A stretch of 64,000 bases of DNA from Micromonospora ureilytica (lineage in GTDB: Bacteria; Actinomycetota; Actinomycetes; Mycobacteriales; Micromonosporaceae), in the NCBI RefSeq assembly GCF_015751765.1, contig NZ_JADOTX010000001.1, positions 3,224,001-3,288,000 of the forward strand, given 5' to 3'. Each line of letters begins with the position of its first letter. The stretch's first letter is position 1. This document shows, one piece after another, positions 60,348 through 64,000 of the stretch. The position numbers and the translations under genes are program-made. The notes beneath the pieces were generated by a model. The model worked only from the letters and a program-made list of their open reading frames with translations, was not told the DNA's origin and ran no database searches.

Positions 60348-61277
60348 GTGAGCCGGGTGGTCGTGATCGTTGGTGCGAGCAGCGGGATCGGCCGGGCGAC
60401 GGCCCGGGCGTTCGCCGAGCGCGGCGACCGCCTGGTCCTCGCCGCTCGCGCCACCACGACCCTGGCCGAGGTACGCGCGGAGTGCGCCGACGTCGACGTG
60501 CTGACCGTGCCGACGGACGTGACCGAGCCGGATGCGCTGGACGCGCTCGCGGGCGCCGCTGTCGACCGCTTCGGCCGCATCGACGTGTGGGTGCACACGG
60601 CGGCGGTGATGGCCTACGGGCGCTTTGACGAGCTGCCGGAACGGGTCTTCGACCAGGTGGTACGGACGGATCTGCTCGGCGCGGCCGGCTCGGCGCGGGT
60701 GGCGCTGCGGCACTTCCGGGCCACCGGGGCCGGCACGGTGATCCTCACCGGTTCGGTGCTGGGGCACATCACCGCGCCGTACATGAGCGCGTACGTGGCG
60801 AGCAAGTGGGGGTTGCAGGGTCTGGTCCGGACGGTGCAGCAGGAGTTGCGCGACAGCCCGGAGATCCGGCTGTGTCTGGTGAACCCGGGCAGCGTGGACA
60901 CTCCCGTCTACCAACAGGCGGCCAACTATCTGGGCCGGGTCGGGCGACCTCCGGCCCCGGTCGCCAGCCCGCAGCGGGTGGCCAGGGCCATCGTGGGCTG
61001 TGTGGACCGACCCCGTCGGGAGGTCTCCGTGGGTCGGCTCAACGTGGTGCTGCGTGCCGGCTTCACAGTGCTGCCGGGGGTCTACGACGTACTCGTCGGA
61101 CCGTTGATGCGGGCGGCCGGCCTGAGTGGACGCTCGGTCGCCGCGCACGACGGCAGCGTCTTCGCTCCAAACCCGGCCGGCGAGGCGGTACGCGGCGGTC
61201 ACCTGCCCGACGTGCGGAAACTCCTGTTCGGACCGGTTGGCGCTGCGCACGCCGCACTGCGCCGACGGTTCGGCTGA
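60348..61277 (+). CDS. Short-chain dehydrogenase/reductase
   Basis: A 309-residue classical SDR. VIVGASSGIGRATARAF binds NADP, LVLAARATTTLAEV follows, the VHTAAVMAYG region replaces the usual NAG, Ser is in ILTGSVLGH, and the Tyr-Lys pair is in YVASKWGLQG. The C-terminal extension (AHDGSVFAPNPAGEAVRGGH) is about 50 residues longer than the minimal fold and has weak hydrophobic segments. GTG start without a clear ribosome site. The substrate is unknown; proximity to the dehydrogenase gene suggests shared metabolism. Confidence 0.9.
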   Translation: MSRVVVIVGASSGIGRATARAFAERGDRLVLAARATTTLAEVRAECADVDVLTVPTDVTEPDALDALAGAAVDRFGRIDVWVHTAAVMAYGRFDELPERVFDQVVRTDLLGAAGSARVALRHFRATGAGTVILTGSVLGHITAPYMSAYVASKWGLQGLVRTVQQELRDSPEIRLCLVNPGSVDTPVYQQAANYLGRVGRPPAPVASPQRVARAIVGCVDRPRREVSVGRLNVVLRAGFTVLPGVYDVLVGPLMRAAGLSGRSVAAHDGSVFAPNPAGEAVRGGHLPDVRKLLFGPVGAAHAALRRRFG

Positions 61278-61279
61278 CC

Positions 61280-61307
61280 TGTTCGGAACTGTTCGGGACA
61301 TGTTCGG
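61280..61307 (+). promoter_or_regulatory. Three helically phased TGTTCGG repeats
   Basis: TGTTCGG at 61280-61286, 61290-61296 and 61301-61307, spaced 10 and 11 bases, in the gap upstream of the beta-lactamase-like gene. Possible cooperative activator site. Partner unknown. Confidence 0.4.
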
Positions 61308-61389
61308 GGGCCTCATGCGTCGATCAACTCGCCTAGGGTGGTGGGCCAGCAAGCGCTCTGGCACACCACGATCGGGGAGACGATTGACC

Positions 61390-62394
61390 ATGCGACTGAA
61401 CCGCAGAACGGCACTCGGGTTGGGCACTGTGGCCACCGCCGGCACGGTGTTGGGCGCCGCCGTCCCGGCGAGCGCCGCCGAGGCCACCGAGGCGTCGCCG
61501 ACCACCCCCGCTCGGGCCGCCCGCCGGGTCGCCTCCGTCTTCACCAAGCACAGCGCCGCGGCCGGCGGCAACTGGCAGGCGTACGTCAGCGTCGCCGACC
61601 CGGCCGGCACGCCGGTGGTCGCGGTGGAGGCTGACGCGGATCGGCGGATCGAGGCGTACAGCGTCAACAAGATCGCCGTTGCCACCGCGGTGCTCGACAA
61701 GGTCGATCGGGGGCTGCTCACCCTGGACCAGCAGGTCGAGGTGAGCGCGGCGATCGTCGTGCCGGGCGGTGACGGCATCTTCAGCCTGGACGGCGCGTAC
61801 CCGAGCCTGGTGACCATCGGGCACGTGCTGGCCAACCTGCTGACCGTCTCGGACGACACGGCGGTGCGGTTGTGTGGGCTGGTCGCCCCGGCCGCCGAGA
61901 TCAACTCCATCCTGGTCGCCAAGGGCTTCCCGAACACGCAGGTCCAGCCGGTGGCCAACCCGAACCGGTTCTTCCTCGGCACCAGCACGCCTCGGGAGAC
62001 GCACGACCTGCTGCGCGCCCTGGTCGCTGGCACGTTGCTCTCCCCCGCCTCGACGACGTACCTGTTGGGCATCCTGCGCTCCCCGGTGGCGTTCACCGAC
62101 GGCATCCGGCGCACGATGTCCTCCGACGAGCGGGCCCGGATCGCCACCAAGGCCGGCTGGTACGCCGACGCCCGGCACGAGGCCGGTGTGATCTTCGACC
62201 GCTCCGGCGCGGCGGTGCTCACCTACGCGCTCTTCGCCGACGGGCAGGCCAACCCGGAGGACTTCGGCGCGACCCACCCGGCGGTGCAGGCCCGAGCCGC
62301 CATGGGGCCCAAGTTCCTGGCCGCGGTGGACCGGATCGCGGGCGTGGGCAAGACGTTCCGGATCACCGCCCGACGCCCCAGCAACGGCGGCTAG
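61390..62394 (+). CDS. Tat-exported class A beta-lactamase-like serine hydrolase
   Basis: A 334-residue exported protein. The twin-arginine signal peptide is at 1-29 (NRRTALGLGTVATAGTV, ending ASA). The serine motif SVNK (Ser91, Lys94) corresponds to SxxK, SDD at 154-156 to the SDN loop and KAG in ATKAGWYAD to the KTG triad. It has the fold landmarks of class A enzymes, though SDN and KTG are both changed, and it could be a DD-carboxypeptidase-like or other serine hydrolase. ATG at 61390 follows GGGGAG. Promoter region holds the phased TGTTCGG repeats. Confidence 0.86.
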   Translation: MRLNRRTALGLGTVATAGTVLGAAVPASAAEATEASPTTPARAARRVASVFTKHSAAAGGNWQAYVSVADPAGTPVVAVEADADRRIEAYSVNKIAVATAVLDKVDRGLLTLDQQVEVSAAIVVPGGDGIFSLDGAYPSLVTIGHVLANLLTVSDDTAVRLCGLVAPAAEINSILVAKGFPNTQVQPVANPNRFFLGTSTPRETHDLLRALVAGTLLSPASTTYLLGILRSPVAFTDGIRRTMSSDERARIATKAGWYADARHEAGVIFDRSGAAVLTYALFADGQANPEDFGATHPAVQARAAMGPKFLAAVDRIAGVGKTFRITARRPSNGG

Positions 62395-62402
62395 ATCCCG
62401 TC

Positions 62403-62436
62403 CCGGGTCGGTCGCCGCTGCCGGCGACCGACCCGG
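62403..62436 (+). terminator. Hairpin terminator after the beta-lactamase-like gene
   Basis: 15-base arms at 62403-62417 and 62422-62436 pair perfectly with a CTGC loop, eight bases after the stop. Confidence 0.87.
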
Positions 62437-62507
62437 CGTGGCGACCGCCGAGGCACGGGTCGGCTCGGGTGACTACCGTGTAGGGCGGACACGTCGGAGG
62501 GACGGCA

Positions 62508-63656
62508 ATGGCGCGAGCGCAGAGCACGGACGTTGAACGGTCGCTCGGGCGGCGGATGCGGGGCGCGGCTGGCCTGGCCGCGCTGGCCGGCCTGGCCTGG
62601 GTCGCCCGGGATGTGCCGGCGGCGCTGGGTGGCCGGCTCAGCGGGGCGCGGGCGGAACGGGCGGCACGTTCGCCGCAGTTTCGCGAGGGCACCTTCCACA
62701 ACCGGGCCGGCACCCGCACGATGATCGCCGAGCCGGGGCGCAACCTGGTCCGCGAGCTGATCTTCGGCAAGCAGAAGCGGCGTCCCACCGCGGCCGTGCC
62801 GCTGCTGCGCCCCAGCGCCGGCGCGGCGGAGGCCGCCGACACCGCCGACGAGCTCAACATCGTCTGGTACGGCCACGCCTCGACGCTTATCGAGATCGAG
62901 GGCCGGCGGGTGCTGCTCGACCCGGTGTGGAGCGACAGGTGCTCCCCCTCGGGTCTGGTCGGCCCGCGCCGGCTGCACGAGCCACCGGTCGGCATCGACG
63001 AGCTGCCCCCGCTGGACGCCATCCTGATCTCGCACGACCACTACGACCACCTCGACATGGCCACCGTGCGGGCCTTGCTCGCCGGGCAGTCCGCGCCGTT
63101 CCTGGTGCCGCTCGGCGTGGGCGCGCACCTGGACCGCTGGGGCGTACCCGCCGAGCGGATCATCGAACTGGACTGGTCCGAGTCGCACCAGGTCGCCGGC
63201 TTGGAGATCACCGCCACCGCCGCGCAGCACTTCTCCGGTCGTGGGTTGCGCCGCGACGGCACGCTCTGGAGTTCGTGGGTGGTGGCCGGGGCTCGCCGCA
63301 AGGTCTTCTACACCGGCGACTCCGGTTACTTCGACGGGTACGCCGAGATCGGCGCCGAGCACGGGCCGTTCGACGTGACGCTGATGCAGATCGGGGCGTA
63401 CGACCGGGCCTGGCCGACGATCCACATGTTCCCGGAGGAGGCGGTCAGCGCCCACCTCGACCTGCGCGGCGGGCTGTTCCTGCCGGTGCACTGGGCGACG
63501 TTCAACCTGGCCCTGCACGACTGGTCCGAGCCGGTCGACCGGTTGTGGGCCGAGGCGAAGGCCCGCGACGTGCGGCTCGCCGTGCCCCGGCCGGGCGAGC
63601 GGGTGGTGGTCGACGAGCCGCCCGCCGTCGACGGTTGGTGGCAGGCCATCGCCTGA
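62508..63656 (+). CDS. MBL-fold metallo-hydrolase (NAPE-PLD/UlaG-like)
   Basis: A 382-residue metallo-beta-lactamase-fold protein. The zinc motif HxHxDH is SHDHYDHLD, a second His is in AAQHFSGRG, the bridging Asp in FYTGDSGY, and the last His in LPVHWATF. WYGHASTLIEIEGRRVLLDPVWS is typical of the NAPE-phospholipase D/UlaG-like branch. The N-terminal 60 residues include a short hydrophobic stretch (LAALAGLAWVARDVPAALGG), so membrane association is possible. GGAGGGA precedes the ATG. Substrate may be an N-acyl lipid or lactone; not established. Confidence 0.9.
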   Translation: MARAQSTDVERSLGRRMRGAAGLAALAGLAWVARDVPAALGGRLSGARAERAARSPQFREGTFHNRAGTRTMIAEPGRNLVRELIFGKQKRRPTAAVPLLRPSAGAAEAADTADELNIVWYGHASTLIEIEGRRVLLDPVWSDRCSPSGLVGPRRLHEPPVGIDELPPLDAILISHDHYDHLDMATVRALLAGQSAPFLVPLGVGAHLDRWGVPAERIIELDWSESHQVAGLEITATAAQHFSGRGLRRDGTLWSSWVVAGARRKVFYTGDSGYFDGYAEIGAEHGPFDVTLMQIGAYDRAWPTIHMFPEEAVSAHLDLRGGLFLPVHWATFNLALHDWSEPVDRLWAEAKARDVRLAVPRPGERVVVDEPPAVDGWWQAIA

Positions 63657-63687
63657 GCAGGCCATCGCCCGAGCAGGCCGTCGCTGA
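63641..63687 (+). repeat. 16-bp tandem repeat across the stop of the MBL gene
   Basis: GCAGGCCATCGCCTGA at 63641-63656, GCAGGCCATCGCCCGA at 63657-63672 and a 15-base variant GCAGGCCGTCGCTGA at 63673-63687. The first unit contains the last codons and stop of the gene. Confidence 0.85.
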
Positions 63688-63693
63688 GCCAGA

Positions 63694-64000
63694 TCAGAGC
63701 ACGAACGCGTCGGTCCAGAGCGCGCCGGACCGGCCGGAGAGCGCGTCCAGCATGGCGACCGCCTGACCGTCGGTGAGCTGCGCGACGAAATCCACGATGG
63801 CTCGCCCCCGGGCGCGACCGATCCGGTCCGGGGTACGCGGGTGCAGCTCCGCCTCGGCCAACTCGACCAGGTCGTGCAGCCGGCGGGGCAGCCGGGACTC
63901 CTCCTCCGGGTCGAGCAGCCACTCCCAGAGCGCCTCGACCAGGGTGCCCAGCAGTCGGGCCTGGCCGCGCTGGTGCAGGGCGAGGTCCGGGCGGGCCAGC
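63694..64000 (-). CDS. dgt: Deoxyguanosinetriphosphate triphosphohydrolase, C-terminal end (partial)
   Basis: Only the last 102 codons are in the window; the frame continues beyond base 64000. The sequence (ALWEWLLDPEEESRLPRR, HDLVELAEAELHPRTPDRIG, RAIVDFVAQLTDGQAVAMLD, GRSGALWTDAFVL) is the characteristic C-terminal helical part of dGTPase proteins. The HD-domain metal site lies outside. These enzymes remove triphosphate from dGTP and keep the dNTP pools balanced; the gene converges with the MBL gene. Confidence 0.85.
   Translation of the reverse strand, partial: LARPDLALHQRGQARLLGTLVEALWEWLLDPEEESRLPRRLHDLVELAEAELHPRTPDRIGRARGRAIVDFVAQLTDGQAVAMLDALSGRSGALWTDAFVL

Noticed and set aside
60270..62222. 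A 650-codon minus-strand frame over the SDR and beta-lactamase-like genes
   Set aside because: It crosses two genes with convincing motifs on the plus strand and lacks a ribosome site.

Overview
The window is about 64 kb of high-GC actinobacterial chromosome. Codon usage (G/C at almost every third position), frequent GTG starts, AGGAGG-type ribosome sites, and the gene repertoire all fit: XRE-DUF5753/DUF397 pairs, a DUF222-HNH nuclease, an MhuD-type haem oxygenase, a DUF3516 helicase, a class F sortase and a CebR operator. They point to Micromonosporaceae, most likely Micromonospora. No rRNA, tRNA, CRISPR array, complete IS element, integrase or phage module was seen; this is mostly core and shell chromosome with small accessory patches.

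Layout. 1-12.4 kb: MarR-type regulator end, pirin, a 42-aa membrane protein, phospholipase D-like protein, acetoacetate-decarboxylase-fold protein, a SigB/SigF-type sigma factor, APC permease plus GNAT acetyltransferase, GPP34 protein divergent from an XRE/DUF397 regulator pair, HrpB helicase and a PP2C phosphatase. 12.4-18.5 kb: a secreted multidomain GH9 cellulase behind a perfect CebR palindrome, a HAD hydrolase, a solitary class-II aminoacyl-tRNA-synthetase-like protein and a frameshifted DUF222-HNH gene. 18.6-31.5 kb: MFS and CPA1 transporters, oxidoreductases, a GDSL lipoprotein, EcsC with a newly noted 48-aa partner, a secreted lysozyme-like protein, PAC2 protein, exonuclease III and MhuD. 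31.6-39.3 kb: fluoroacetate-dehalogenase-like hydrolase, sortase F with a probable anchored substrate, TrmB, a DEAD-box helicase, an unknown protein and a DUF559 endonuclease-like protein flanked by two inverted copies of a 72-bp palindromic repeat.

39.3-48.2 kb: a four-gene iron-siderophore importer under an IdeR/DmdR1-type iron box, YciI, cytidine deaminase, then a less GC-rich patch with a secreted NlpC/P60-like protein carrying nine tandem repeats, a small unknown protein and a TrmB-LuxR-type regulator. 48.2-58.0 kb: HrpA, dTDP-glucose 4,6-dehydratase, and a LysR regulator divergent from sdhCAB with a classical T-N11-A site at an activating distance. 58.0-59.1 kb: a 1.1-kb gene-free repeat hub (heptanucleotide microsatellite, 30-bp tandem repeat, two inverted copies of a second palindromic family, one copy of a third). 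59.1-64 kb: zinc alcohol dehydrogenase, SDR, Tat-exported class A beta-lactamase-like protein, MBL hydrolase and the end of dgt.

The most noteworthy material is not a classical gene cluster but (i) the families of long palindromic repeats whose paired changes preserve base pairing, (ii) the NlpC/P60-repeat protein neighbourhood, (iii) the sortase/substrate pair and (iv) the cluster of recognisable regulator sites (CebR, IdeR, LysR) that allow regulon assignments directly from sequence. All functions are read from motifs; no database search was run.
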